Positions 17,964-26,301 of a stretch of 64,000 bases of DNA are shown here, piece after piece. Each line of letters opens with the position of its first letter. The stretch's first letter is position 1. Source of the stretch: Pedobacter heparinus DSM 2366. GTDB taxonomy: Bacteria; Bacteroidota; Bacteroidia; Sphingobacteriales; Sphingobacteriaceae. The stretch is taken from positions 5,022,001 through 5,086,000 of the forward strand of contig NC_013061.1 of NCBI RefSeq assembly GCF_000023825.1, read 5' to 3'. The translations under genes were made by a program, and so were the position numbers. The notes under the pieces were generated by a model. It was not told the DNA's origin. It did not search any database and saw only the letters and a program-made list of their open reading frames with translations.

Positions 17964-19154
17964 TTAATATAACAACTTATCATAAGGATACCGTTCAGTA
18001 TGCATAGCCAGCACCTTACCATATAACAATTGCCTGAATTCTTCTAAATTCTCTTTGTGCAGGGCGGAAATAAATAGAGCGGGTGCATTTTCAGCCCCCA
18101 TCCAGCTTTTCTTAAAGTCGTCCAAAGTAAGTACGATCTTTTCCTCATCTTCATGGTCCGGCTCAGGACTTACATAAGCATCAATTTTATTGAATACCAT
18201 AATCGTATCCTTATCACGGGCACCAAGGTCTTTTAGTGTCTCATTTACCACATTGATCTGGTCTTCAAAATTAGGATGGGAAACATCCACCACATGAATC
18301 AGGATATCGGCTTCCCTTACCTCATCAAGTGTAGATTTAAAGCACTCTACCAGATGATGCGGCAGCTTTCTGATGAACCCTACGGTATCAGACAACAAAA
18401 AGGGCAGGTTTTCAATCACCACTTTACGAACAGTAGTGTCCAGTGTGGCAAAAAGTTTGTTTTCAGCAAATACTTCCGACTTGGAAAGCATGTTCATGAT
18501 TGTCGATTTGCCCACGTTGGTATATCCTACCAATGCAACCCGGATCAGCTGACCACGATTTTTACGTTGTGTTTCATTCTGACGGTCAATCTGTTTCAGC
18601 CGTGTTTTTAAAAGAGATATCTTTTCCAGGATCATCCTTCTGTCACTTTCTATCTGCGTCTCACCAGGCCCTCGCATCCCGATTCCCCCTTTCTGACGTT
18701 CCAGGTGGGTCCATAAACGGGTTAACCGGGGCAGTAAGTATTGCAGCTGCGCCAGCTCTACCTGGGTTTTGGCTTGTGCAGTTTGTGCCCTGCCGGCAAA
18801 AATATCAAGAATCAGATTGCTTCGGTCTAATATTTTAACCTGCAGTTCCTTTTCTATATTTCTAAGTTGCGACGGTGATAACTCATCGTCAAAAACAACC
18901 ATGTCAATCTCTTCCGACTTAACATAAGCCTGTATCTCTTCCAGTTTACCTGTACCCACAAATGTTGCACGGTCTGGCTTCAGCATTTTCTGGGTAAATT
19001 CATGCTCCACCAAACCACCTGCAGTATCCACTAAAAACGCTAGTTCGTCCAGATACTCCCTGGTTTCCTCAGGCTTTTCACCAGGCCTGATTACCCCAAC
19101 AAGTACTGCCCGTTCCTGCTTAACCGCTGTATCGTAATATTTCTGTCTTCCCAT
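17964..19154 (-). CDS. hflX: GTPase HflX
   Basis: HflX is a ribosome-splitting GTPase active under stress. The 396-residue protein has the N-terminal HflX domain (FVGTGKLEEI near 85), the GPGETQIESDRR linker near 164-175, and the G domain: Walker A GYTNVGKST near 208-216, DTVGFI near 256, and NKID near 325. It lies 22 bases downstream of trpC on the same strand and may be read through from the trp promoter, although the two functions are unrelated. rbfA follows. Confidence 0.96.
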   Translation of the reverse strand: MGRQKYYDTAVKQERAVLVGVIRPGEKPEETREYLDELAFLVDTAGGLVEHEFTQKMLKPDRATFVGTGKLEEIQAYVKSEEIDMVVFDDELSPSQLRNIEKELQVKILDRSNLILDIFAGRAQTAQAKTQVELAQLQYLLPRLTRLWTHLERQKGGIGMRGPGETQIESDRRMILEKISLLKTRLKQIDRQNETQRKNRGQLIRVALVGYTNVGKSTIMNMLSKSEVFAENKLFATLDTTVRKVVIENLPFLLSDTVGFIRKLPHHLVECFKSTLDEVREADILIHVVDVSHPNFEDQINVVNETLKDLGARDKDTIMVFNKIDAYVSPEPDHEDEEKIVLTLDDFKKSWMGAENAPALFISALHKENLEEFRQLLYGKVLAMHTERYPYDKLLY

Positions 19155-19176
19155 GTAAAATACAAAGATACAAAAG

Positions 19177-19968
19177 TTATACCGAGATCAATTGTGTGGC
19201 AAAGTCGCGCATTGCCTGTCCCGGATTGGTGGTTTTCATAAAGTTCTCCCCTATCAGAAAACCATTAAAACCTGCGTTTTTCAGGTCTTTTATGGTTTCA
19301 ACTGCACTTATGGCACTCTCCGATATCTTCATGAATTCATCCGGTATCTGCTCCACCAGTTCAAAAGAAGTTTGAATATTCACTGTAAAATCGGCCAGGT
19401 TACGGTTATTTACACCAATCGCATCTAAATCTTTACAAATACTGCGCTGCAGCTCTTCCTGGTCGTGTACCTCCAGCAATACATTTAATCCCAGATTTTT
19501 GGCCAGGGCCGACAGGTTTCTGATCTCTGCAGGTGTCAAAATAGCAGCAATCAGCAAAATAATATCAGCCCCAAGTGCCTTTGCTTCCAGTACCTGGTAT
19601 TCATCTATCATAAAATCCTTTCTCAATACAGGAATTCTGTTTGCCGCCCTTGCTGCCAGCAAGTCGTCGGCATGGCCGCCAAAGAAATCAACATCTGTTA
19701 AAACCGATAGGGCCGAGGCCCCTGCCGCAGCGTAAGCCTGCGTAACCTCTTCAACAGTTACCCGATCATTAATGATGCCCTTAGATGGCGATCTCCTTTT
19801 AAACTCCGCAACAATCCCGGTCCTGTCCGGGGCCAGTAAAAAATCTTTAAACACATAAGGATCACGGTTGAAGTGCAGGCCGGATTCAAGCTGTTTAACA
19901 GAAACGACCTGCTTTGCCTGTGCTACCTCTTCCTTTTTACGAATTACAATTTTATCTAAAATAGTCAT
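19177..19968 (-). CDS. trpC: indole-3-glycerol-phosphate synthase
   Basis: TrpC closes the indole ring from CdRP in tryptophan synthesis. The 263-residue TIM barrel shows IVAEFKRRSPSKG near 52-64 with the catalytic lysines, VLRKDFMIDEYQ near 113-124, LLEVHDQEEL near 159, and IGVNNRNLADF near 177. It follows trpG by two bases, so it is the third gene of a trpE-trpG-trpC run controlled by the upstream attenuator. It is a stand-alone TrpC, not fused to TrpF. Confidence 0.96.
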   Translation of the reverse strand: MTILDKIVIRKKEEVAQAKQVVSVKQLESGLHFNRDPYVFKDFLLAPDRTGIVAEFKRRSPSKGIINDRVTVEEVTQAYAAAGASALSVLTDVDFFGGHADDLLAARAANRIPVLRKDFMIDEYQVLEAKALGADIILLIAAILTPAEIRNLSALAKNLGLNVLLEVHDQEELQRSICKDLDAIGVNNRNLADFTVNIQTSFELVEQIPDEFMKISESAISAVETIKDLKNAGFNGFLIGENFMKTTNPGQAMRDFATQLISV

Positions 19969-19970
19969 AT

Positions 19971-20558
19971 CTAATGCGCTAACCAGTTTTTCATCATTTG
20001 TTTTCCATACTCCGTAAGTACACTCTCCGGGTGAAACTGAACCCCACGTACATCAAAATCATTGTGGTGCAGGGCCATAATCTCTGCATCGGCATCCGTA
20101 GCGGTTACAGTAAAACAATCCGGCAAGCCTTCACTGCTCACTACCCATGAGTGGTACCGTCCTACATTGATCGTATCAGGACAATCCTTAAACAACAGTT
20201 CTGTCTTATCCAAAACTGTAATAGGTGTAGCAATGCCATGCATTGGGCGGCCCAGGTTCAGCAAAGTACCTCCAAAAGCTTCCGCAATGGCCTGCTGGCC
20301 TAAGCAAACCCCAAAAATACTTTTGGTTGGGGCATACGCTCTGATCACATCCAGCAACAGGCCTGCTTCTTCAGGAATACCCGGACCAGGTGACAAGATT
20401 ATTTTATCATATTCTGCCACATCTGCCAGCTCAAATTTATCATTTCTCCATACCTCTACATCTCTGCCAAGTTCATTCACCAGGTGCACTAAATTATACG
20501 TAAACGAATCGTAGTTATCAATAACCAATACTTTCTTTTGTATGCTCTCGTTGTTCAT
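19971..20558 (-). CDS. trpG: anthranilate synthase component II (glutamine amidotransferase)
   Basis: TrpG supplies ammonia from glutamine to TrpE. The start is the ATG at 20558 (195 residues), four bases after the trpE stop. A longer frame would run into trpE and begins with an implausible arginine-rich peptide. The class I amidotransferase triad is visible: C85 in GVCLGQQ, H176 and E178 in FHPESV. The oxyanion SPGPGIP motif is near 56-62. Proteins of this family often also serve PabB in folate synthesis, so dual use is possible. Confidence 0.95.
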   Translation of the reverse strand: MNNESIQKKVLVIDNYDSFTYNLVHLVNELGRDVEVWRNDKFELADVAEYDKIILSPGPGIPEEAGLLLDVIRAYAPTKSIFGVCLGQQAIAEAFGGTLLNLGRPMHGIATPITVLDKTELLFKDCPDTINVGRYHSWVVSSEGLPDCFTVTATDADAEIMALHHNDFDVRGVQFHPESVLTEYGKQMMKNWLAH

Positions 20559-20562
20559 TTTC

Positions 20563-21966
20563 TTAAATATCTGTAGCCATCTGTATGGCCTTGCGCAAGG
20601 CCGCAATTTTGTTATTTACCTCATTCAGTTCGTTTACAGCAACAGAATCGGCCACTATACCTGCCCCTGCCCTGTAATACAACTGGTTATTTTTACTCAT
20701 AAAAGTCCTGATCATAATGGCATGGTTAAACTGGTCGTTAAAGCCCATGTATCCAATGGCCCCGGCATAAAAATTACGTCCCAAACCTTCATACTCATCA
20801 ATCAGTTGCATGGCCCGGTATTTAGGGGCTCCGCTTAATGTTCCCGCCGGATAAGTATCGGCAACTACCTTAAAGGCCGATACATTGGGCTGCAGGTTAC
20901 CACTTACCTTAGACACCAGGTGGATCAGGTGAGAATAGTATTGAACTTCTTTAAATGATTTCACCTCAACCCCGCTGCAATGCCTGCTCAGGTCATTCCT
21001 GGCCAGATCTACCAGCATCACATGTTCAGCACTTTCTTTAGGGTCCTGTTCCAGTTTCCGCGCCAGTTCTGCATCCTCCTCGTCATTTCCCGTCCGCTTA
21101 AACGTACCTGCAATCGGGAAAATATTGGCTACATTATCTTTTATGGTGATCTGGGCTTCCGGAGAAGAACCAAAAAGTTTAAAACTCCCATAATCGAAAT
21201 AGAACAGGTAAGGTGATGGATTAATAGACCTTAAGCAACGGTAAACATTAAATTCATCCCCCAGGAAGCCCTGATTGTAGGCCCTGGAAGGCACAATCTG
21301 GAATACATCGCCGCGTAAAATGTGCTTCTTCATCTGCTCTACCATTTCCATAAAACCCTCATTACTCAGGTTCGAATGCTCTTCTCCATCCGTTTTAAAG
21401 CTGTATTCCGGAAAATTTTTGTTCTGAATGATGTATTCTATCTTTTCAAGATCTTCATTATCATCCCCGTTAAAGGTATTTTTAAACAGGGTGACCTCAT
21501 TTTTAAAGTGGTCTATTGCAATAATATACCGGTAAATATGGTATTGCATTATTGGAATTTCCTGATCCTTTGGCGATTTTGCAGTAAATTTAATGTCTTC
21601 AAACTCCTGTACGGCATTCCAGGTAAAATACCCAAACAAGCCGCTGGATATGTATCTTGTATCATCCACTACATCCGGCTTAAATGCTGCTTTAAAGGCA
21701 TCAATTTCTGCCGTAAGCGTAAAGTCCTTCTTTTCCTCTTTTTTACCATCGGGAAAATAGGTTGAAAGCAGGCCATCCTGCAAAACAATACCGGCTATGG
21801 GCTCGGCACAAACATAGCTTACCGAATTGGAACGACTATGGTAGTCAGAACTTTCCAGCAAAATTGTATTGGGGAATACATCCCGAAGGCGCAAATAAAT
21901 ACTCACCGGTGTGGTCGTATCTGCCAGTCTTTTCTTGTAAGTTGTTTTAATTATGTAATTACTCAT
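20563..21966 (-). CDS. trpE: anthranilate synthase component I
   Basis: TrpE makes anthranilate from chorismate with ammonia from TrpG. From the ATG at 21966 the protein has 467 residues. ATGs at 21972 and 21975 are also in frame. The feedback site LLESS (36-40), where tryptophan binds in known TrpE enzymes, is intact. The chorismate-binding core includes QIVPSRAY, PEAQITIKD, GTFKRTGN, HVMLVDLARND and PAGTLSGAPKYRAM. It is first in trpE-trpG-trpC and lies downstream of a complete leader-peptide attenuator. Confidence 0.97.
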   Translation of the reverse strand: MSNYIIKTTYKKRLADTTTPVSIYLRLRDVFPNTILLESSDYHSRSNSVSYVCAEPIAGIVLQDGLLSTYFPDGKKEEKKDFTLTAEIDAFKAAFKPDVVDDTRYISSGLFGYFTWNAVQEFEDIKFTAKSPKDQEIPIMQYHIYRYIIAIDHFKNEVTLFKNTFNGDDNEDLEKIEYIIQNKNFPEYSFKTDGEEHSNLSNEGFMEMVEQMKKHILRGDVFQIVPSRAYNQGFLGDEFNVYRCLRSINPSPYLFYFDYGSFKLFGSSPEAQITIKDNVANIFPIAGTFKRTGNDEEDAELARKLEQDPKESAEHVMLVDLARNDLSRHCSGVEVKSFKEVQYYSHLIHLVSKVSGNLQPNVSAFKVVADTYPAGTLSGAPKYRAMQLIDEYEGLGRNFYAGAIGYMGFNDQFNHAIMIRTFMSKNNQLYYRAGAGIVADSVAVNELNEVNNKIAALRKAIQMATDI

Positions 21967-22018
21967 ATGCATCATTATTCTGAATCCGGTTCAGGGTCTT
22001 TTTAAAAATTAATCATAT

Positions 22019-22050
22019 AAAAAAACCCGACGTGTGGTCTACGTCGGGTT
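22019..22050 (-). terminator. trp attenuator terminator
   Basis: A 10-bp perfect stem (arms AACCCGACGT and ACGTCGGGTT, 7-base loop) is followed on the minus strand by seven Ts. It lies between the trp leader peptide and trpE. The sequence TTCTCAA in the leader-peptide coding region (22113-22119) is exactly complementary to TTGAGAA at 22049-22055, which runs into the terminator's 5' arm and could be part of an antiterminator. Confidence 0.85.
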
Positions 22051-22079
22051 CTCAATGTGGTTTGGTTTAGGTTGATAAA

Positions 22080-22157
22080 CTATAAGGTACACAAAGCTGC
22101 GACTAGACTTTTTTGAGAAGTACTACGCCATTGCCAGGTGTGTATATTGTTAATCAT
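22080..22157 (-). CDS. trpL: trp leader peptide
   Basis: A 25-codon frame begins MINNIHTWQWRSTSQ, with tryptophan codons at positions 8 and 10 (TGG CAA TGG), and ends with TAG. It lies immediately upstream of a rho-independent terminator and trpE, the classic arrangement of transcription attenuation: ribosome stalling at Trp codons when charged tRNA-Trp is scarce lets the polymerase read into trpE. The two Trp codons so close together in such a short frame are the main evidence. The ATG is only six bases after the predicted -7 box, so the mRNA may be leaderless. Confidence 0.85.
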   Translation of the reverse strand: MINNIHTWQWRSTSQKSLVAALCTL

Positions 22158-22163
22158 GTGTCA

Positions 22164-22193
22164 CAAAAATATAAATAAATCTAACAAACCAAA
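22164..22193 (-). promoter_or_regulatory. predicted trp operon promoter
   Basis: On the minus strand TTTG (22190-22193) is followed after 18 bases by TATTTTTG (22164-22171), matching both halves of the Bacteroidota housekeeping promoter. Transcription would start within a few bases of the trp leader ATG at 22157. Confidence 0.6.
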
Positions 22194-22209
22194 ATTAATT
22201 TTATAATTT

Positions 22210-22653
22210 TTATGAAACACCGAAGAAAGACCGCGAGGGATCGGCATTAACCATGGCTACAATTGCAGCTATAATTAAGAGGAGTGCCAGGCCAAAATAA
22301 AGTGCTACCGACCTGTGTTTTACTACTGCATCTGTACCTTTTTTAGACCGTGCATTTCCTACAGTAATCAATATAACAGCAAAAATCATCATGCTGATGT
22401 GTTCCATTTTCCAGTAACGGCCAAGGGCAATACTGCTATCAACCTTATACCAGTCGTTCATAAAGTAGAGGATCAAACCTAATAAGAGCTGAATGTGCGC
22501 GGAAATCAATGTAAAAACATTTAGTTTTCTGTTTCCTTCTGTATATGGCTTTTTACCAAGCCAGCCTGAAAGTGCCTGAATAAGAGCGATCACCAGTAAA
22601 ATTAAAACCAGGTAACGCCAGCCCGAGTGTGCGCTTTTTAAAATCTGATACAT
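22210..22653 (-). CDS. small integral membrane protein, cytochrome b-like
   Basis: From the ATG at 22653 the protein has 147 residues; a TTG at 22680 would add nine. Four hydrophobic segments are evident: about 12-32, 50-68, 83-103 and 118-137. Histidines lie at or near helix ends (AHSGWRY, SAHIQLL, MEHISMM, KHRSVALY), a spacing that suggests a four-helix haem-binding protein. The family is commonly annotated only as cytochrome B or hypothetical, so the haem role is inferred. It stands alone between the trp leader and a short hypothetical gene. Confidence 0.65.
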   Translation of the reverse strand: MYQILKSAHSGWRYLVLILLVIALIQALSGWLGKKPYTEGNRKLNVFTLISAHIQLLLGLILYFMNDWYKVDSSIALGRYWKMEHISMMIFAVILITVGNARSKKGTDAVVKHRSVALYFGLALLLIIAAIVAMVNADPSRSFFGVS

Positions 22654-22765
22654 AATCGTTTTTCTTTCAAACTTAACCAATTACTTTCTCATTCGTAAAA
22701 AACAGAAATAGTAATTTATTTTTAGAATCATTATTAATTACAAAATTCTATTTTTATTTCAGCGC

Positions 22766-23005
22766 TCATTTAATTGCAGTGATCTTGTAAAGCGGAAAAT
22801 CAAGCGGCTGTTCTTTTCCCCTGATCAGTTTATATTCATAAAACCGGTCCAGATATTTTTTGAATCGGTCCAGCGAGGGCATTGCAGCACTATAATCTTC
22901 ATCATATTCAACAGTTTCTCCAACTTTAAGTGCAGCTTCCGGGTCGGAGGCTTTATGGAGCTCCGTTAAATCGTTAGGGTTGATATTGTGTCTTAATTCA
23001 TCCAT
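22766..23005 (-). CDS. small hypothetical protein
   Basis: The ATG at 23005 gives 79 residues (MDELRHNINPNDLTELH...); a TTG at 23041 could add twelve. The product is acidic in the middle (VEYDEDYS) with a C-terminal basic-hydrophobic segment, has no signal peptide or membrane helix, and matches no family I recognise. The coding look rests on length, codon pattern and an ordinary amino acid mix, so this is a moderate call. Confidence 0.45.
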   Translation of the reverse strand: MDELRHNINPNDLTELHKASDPEAALKVGETVEYDEDYSAAMPSLDRFKKYLDRFYEYKLIRGKEQPLDFPLYKITAIK

Positions 23006-23133
23006 GGCTTTTTTTATCAAACCTACACTATAAAAAAGCAATTACGCTATATGCCCCTGCTATTGTCGTTAATCCCCCCTTCAGATATCAAAAATCCAAG
23101 CGATATTTGTTTTAGCAATAAAAACGGAACCAT

Positions 23134-23520
23134 ATGGCTACAACAAAATTTACATCAGTTGACGAATACATCGGCACTTTTTCCAAAGACATACAATCAC
23201 GGTTACAGGACATCAGGCAGGTCATTAAGGAAAATGCACCCGATGCAGAAGAAATGATCAGCTACAACATACCCGCATTTAAACTACAGGGTATGCTGAT
23301 CTTTTACTCCGCCTATACCCATCACATTTCCATTTCTATACCACCCTCTAAAGTATACGAAGCCTTTAAAAAGGAATTATCCGTATATAAAGTCAGTAAA
23401 TCGGCCATTCAGCTGCCCAACGACAGTCCTTTACCACTAACATTGATAGGAGAACTGACAAGGTTCAGAGTAAAAGAGAATGTGGAAATGGCTGAGTCAA
23501 AGCGGGTAAAAAACCTTTAA
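23134..23520 (+). CDS. DUF1801 (YdhG-like) protein
   Basis: The 128-residue protein matches the DUF1801 / YdhG family. The pattern is SVDEYIGTFSKDIQSRLQDIRQVI, then APDAEEMISYNIPAFKLQGMLIFYSAYTHHISISIPP near residues 34-70, and a C-terminal PLPLTLIGELTRFRVKEN. Bacillus YdhG was proposed as an intracellular iron chaperone (frataxin-like), but function is not settled for the family. It is a single gene with an ATG start. Confidence 0.85.
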   Translation: MATTKFTSVDEYIGTFSKDIQSRLQDIRQVIKENAPDAEEMISYNIPAFKLQGMLIFYSAYTHHISISIPPSKVYEAFKKELSVYKVSKSAIQLPNDSPLPLTLIGELTRFRVKENVEMAESKRVKNL

Positions 23521-23574
23521 TAGGCAGGATAAATCATTTTTTTATAATAGATTTAGCCATTATCTAAATTATTT

Positions 23575-26301
23575 ATGAAGAAAATCCTGCTCCTCTTCGC
23601 CTTTTTGTTAGCTGTAAATTATCTTTTTGCACAGCAAACTTATCCGGTTAATGGCACTTACGATATCCGACAGGGCTTATACGCCTTTACAAATGCCAGT
23701 ATTGTAATCAGCGCTCAAAAAACCATTAGTAATGGTACACTATTGATTAAAGGACAAACCATACAAGCCACAGGTAGTGGACTGGCTATTCCTAAGGGCT
23801 ACGTTGTGATCGACCTTAAAGGCAAATTCATTTATCCCTCACTTATTGATGCTTTTACCAGTTATGGAATGCCAGAAGCTACACGGACAGGAAGCAGTGG
23901 CCGGCAATCTATTTTTACCTCTACCAAAAAAGGGGCCTATGGGTGGAACGAAGCCATAAAGGCAGAAACCCAGGCCAGCACCATGTTTTCTGCCGATAAT
24001 AAAAAGGCCGACGAACTGCGTAAAGCTGGTTTCGGCAGTGTTAATGTGGTTAACCGTGATGGCATTGCCCGCGGCACATCGGCCGCAGTAACTTTAAGTG
24101 ATGAAAAAGAAAACAATACCATATTGAACCCCCAGTCGGCCGCCAATTACTCTTTTAACAAAGGGACCTCACAAAACGACTATCCAACATCTTTAATGGG
24201 GGCAGTTGCATTGTTGCGTCAAACCCATTACGATGCACAATGGTACAGTAAACAGAAGGAGGAATACAACATCTCTTTGGATGCCTTTAATAAGCAGCAA
24301 AACATTCCCCAGATCTTTGAGGCAGATGGCTGGCAAAATATACTGCGCGTAGATAAAATCGCTAAAGAGTTTGGCAAATCATATATTATCAAATCCAACG
24401 GAGATGAGTATCAACGGATAACTGCGGTTAAAGCAACCGGTGCCAGCCTCATTGTTCCGGTAAATTTTATTCGGGCATACAACGTAGAAGATACGGTTGA
24501 AGCAAGGGACATTAGCCTGGCCCAGATGAAAGCCTGGGAACTGGCCCCTACAAACCCCGCAGCACTTGAAAAAGCCGGCATCAGGTTTTCACTCAGTACG
24601 CATGGCCTCGAGAGTGTTAAGGATTTCTGGCCAAACATTGCCCAGGCTATCAACAATGGGTTAACAAAAAAACAAGCCTTACTGGCCCTTACAGAAATTC
24701 CGGCTGCAATGATTGGAATAGCCGATAAGACAGGCACGCTGGAAACCGGTAAGCTGGCCAATTTTATCATTACATCAGATAGCCTCTTTAACAAAGAAAC
24801 CGTTATTGAAGAGAACTGGATACAGGGTAAGCGTTTTATCGTGTTTAAAAAAGATACCGGGAAAGACACCTCAAAGCTTGTGGCCAAAAAACAGGAAGAG
24901 CTAAAAACGGATAGCCCGGGAGCACTACTGTTCCCTTTTGCCCGTTTTGGCAACCTCGCCCCACTAAAGCAGCAAAACGTTTTGCTGAAAAATGCAACCA
25001 TATGGACCAACGAAAAGGAAGGTATCCTGCAAAATGCAGATGTGCTTATAGAAAATGGTAAAATCAAAGCTGTTGGTAAAAACCTGAATGCCGGTAATGC
25101 TAAAGTAATTGATGCTACAGGAAAACACATTACCGCGGGAATGATAGATGAACACTCGCACATTGCCATGACCGGCGGTATCAATGAAGGGGCCCAGGCC
25201 TCTTCTGCAGAGGTTAGGGTGGGCGACATCATCAATTCTGAAGATATAAACATTTACCGCCAGCTTGCAGGTGGTGTAACCACTTCACAAATTCTCCATG
25301 GTTCTGCAAACCCCGTTGGCGGCCAATCACAACTCATTAAACTCAGATGGGGGAAACTGCCGGATGAACTTAAATTTGAAGGCGCTGATGGTTTTATAAA
25401 GTTTGCACTCGGAGAAAATGTGAAGCAGAGTAATTTTAGTGGCAGTGGCGCACGTTTTCCGGTAACCAGAATGGGGGTTGAACAAACCTTTGCAGATCAG
25501 TTTACACGTGCCAAAGCCTATAAGATTGAAATGGCAAAGAAAGGCAATATGGCCCGCCGCGACCTGGAACTTGATGCTATTGTTGAAATACTGGACAACA
25601 AACGTTTCATTACCTGCCACTCTTATGTACAGTCTGAAATCAACATGCTGATGAAGGTAGCCGATAGCCTGGGCTTCAGGATAAATACTTTTACCCACAT
25701 TCTGGAAGGATATAAAGTGGCCGACAAGATGAAGGCTCGTGGCATCAGCGCTTCTACCTTCTCTGACTGGTGGGCATACAAAATGGAGGTAGCAGAGGCC
25801 ATTCCCTATAACGGGAAAATACTGCACAACATAGGCATCACCACAGCATTTAACTCTGACGATGCTGAAATGGCCCGGCGTCTAAATCAGGAGGCCGGGA
25901 AAGCCATTTTATACGGAGATGTCCCGGAAGAAGAGGCGCTTAAATTTGTAACCTTAAACCCGGCAAAAATGCTGCATATAGACAACCGGGTTGGCAGTTT
26001 AAAAGTTGGTAAAGATGCAGATATCGTAGTCTGGTCTGCCCATCCTTTATCCATTTATGCAAAAGCAGAAAAGACCTTCATTGATGGAATCCCTTATTGG
26101 GATATAGAACGTGATGCCGAACTCAGAAAAACACAAAATGAAGAACGGGCAAGACTGATCCTGAAGATGAAAGAAAGTAAAGATAAAGGTTCCAAGACCC
26201 AACGCCCGAAAGCAGAAATACAGCGGCAATTCCATTGCGAAACGATTGAAGATTATTCTATTGAGCTGAATGAGTCAGAAAGGAGCCATAACCATGAATA
26301 A
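23575..26301 (+). CDS. exported amidohydrolase, two tandem domains
   Basis: The 908-residue protein starts with a signal peptide (MKKILLLFAF..., cleavage near AQQT at 20). It contains two amidohydrolase modules. The first (about 40-440) keeps the composite beta-sandwich and the C-terminal TGTLETGKLANFIITS strand, but where HxH should stand it reads PSLIDAFTSYG. The second (about 460-870) has the metal site: DEHSH with H527 and H529, a later histidine near 682 (ITCHSYVQ), and the aspartate in NSDDAEM near 762. It is related to imidazolonepropionase/prolidase-like exported enzymes of Bacteroidota. The substrate is unknown, perhaps a peptide. Its end overlaps the next gene. Confidence 0.85.
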   Translation: MKKILLLFAFLLAVNYLFAQQTYPVNGTYDIRQGLYAFTNASIVISAQKTISNGTLLIKGQTIQATGSGLAIPKGYVVIDLKGKFIYPSLIDAFTSYGMPEATRTGSSGRQSIFTSTKKGAYGWNEAIKAETQASTMFSADNKKADELRKAGFGSVNVVNRDGIARGTSAAVTLSDEKENNTILNPQSAANYSFNKGTSQNDYPTSLMGAVALLRQTHYDAQWYSKQKEEYNISLDAFNKQQNIPQIFEADGWQNILRVDKIAKEFGKSYIIKSNGDEYQRITAVKATGASLIVPVNFIRAYNVEDTVEARDISLAQMKAWELAPTNPAALEKAGIRFSLSTHGLESVKDFWPNIAQAINNGLTKKQALLALTEIPAAMIGIADKTGTLETGKLANFIITSDSLFNKETVIEENWIQGKRFIVFKKDTGKDTSKLVAKKQEELKTDSPGALLFPFARFGNLAPLKQQNVLLKNATIWTNEKEGILQNADVLIENGKIKAVGKNLNAGNAKVIDATGKHITAGMIDEHSHIAMTGGINEGAQASSAEVRVGDIINSEDINIYRQLAGGVTTSQILHGSANPVGGQSQLIKLRWGKLPDELKFEGADGFIKFALGENVKQSNFSGSGARFPVTRMGVEQTFADQFTRAKAYKIEMAKKGNMARRDLELDAIVEILDNKRFITCHSYVQSEINMLMKVADSLGFRINTFTHILEGYKVADKMKARGISASTFSDWWAYKMEVAEAIPYNGKILHNIGITTAFNSDDAEMARRLNQEAGKAILYGDVPEEEALKFVTLNPAKMLHIDNRVGSLKVGKDADIVVWSAHPLSIYAKAEKTFIDGIPYWDIERDAELRKTQNEERARLILKMKESKDKGSKTQRPKAEIQRQFHCETIEDYSIELNESERSHNHE

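Noticed and set aside
20559-20606. Upstream extension of trpG
   Set aside because: It would overlap the trpE end, and an arginine-rich peptide precedes the conserved start. The ATG at 20558 fits the four-base spacing to trpE.
24411-25253. 280-codon minus-strand frame inside the first amidohydrolase gene
   Set aside because: Long, but antisense to a protein with signal peptide and metal motifs. The translation is serine/leucine/proline-rich, as expected for antisense of this codon usage.
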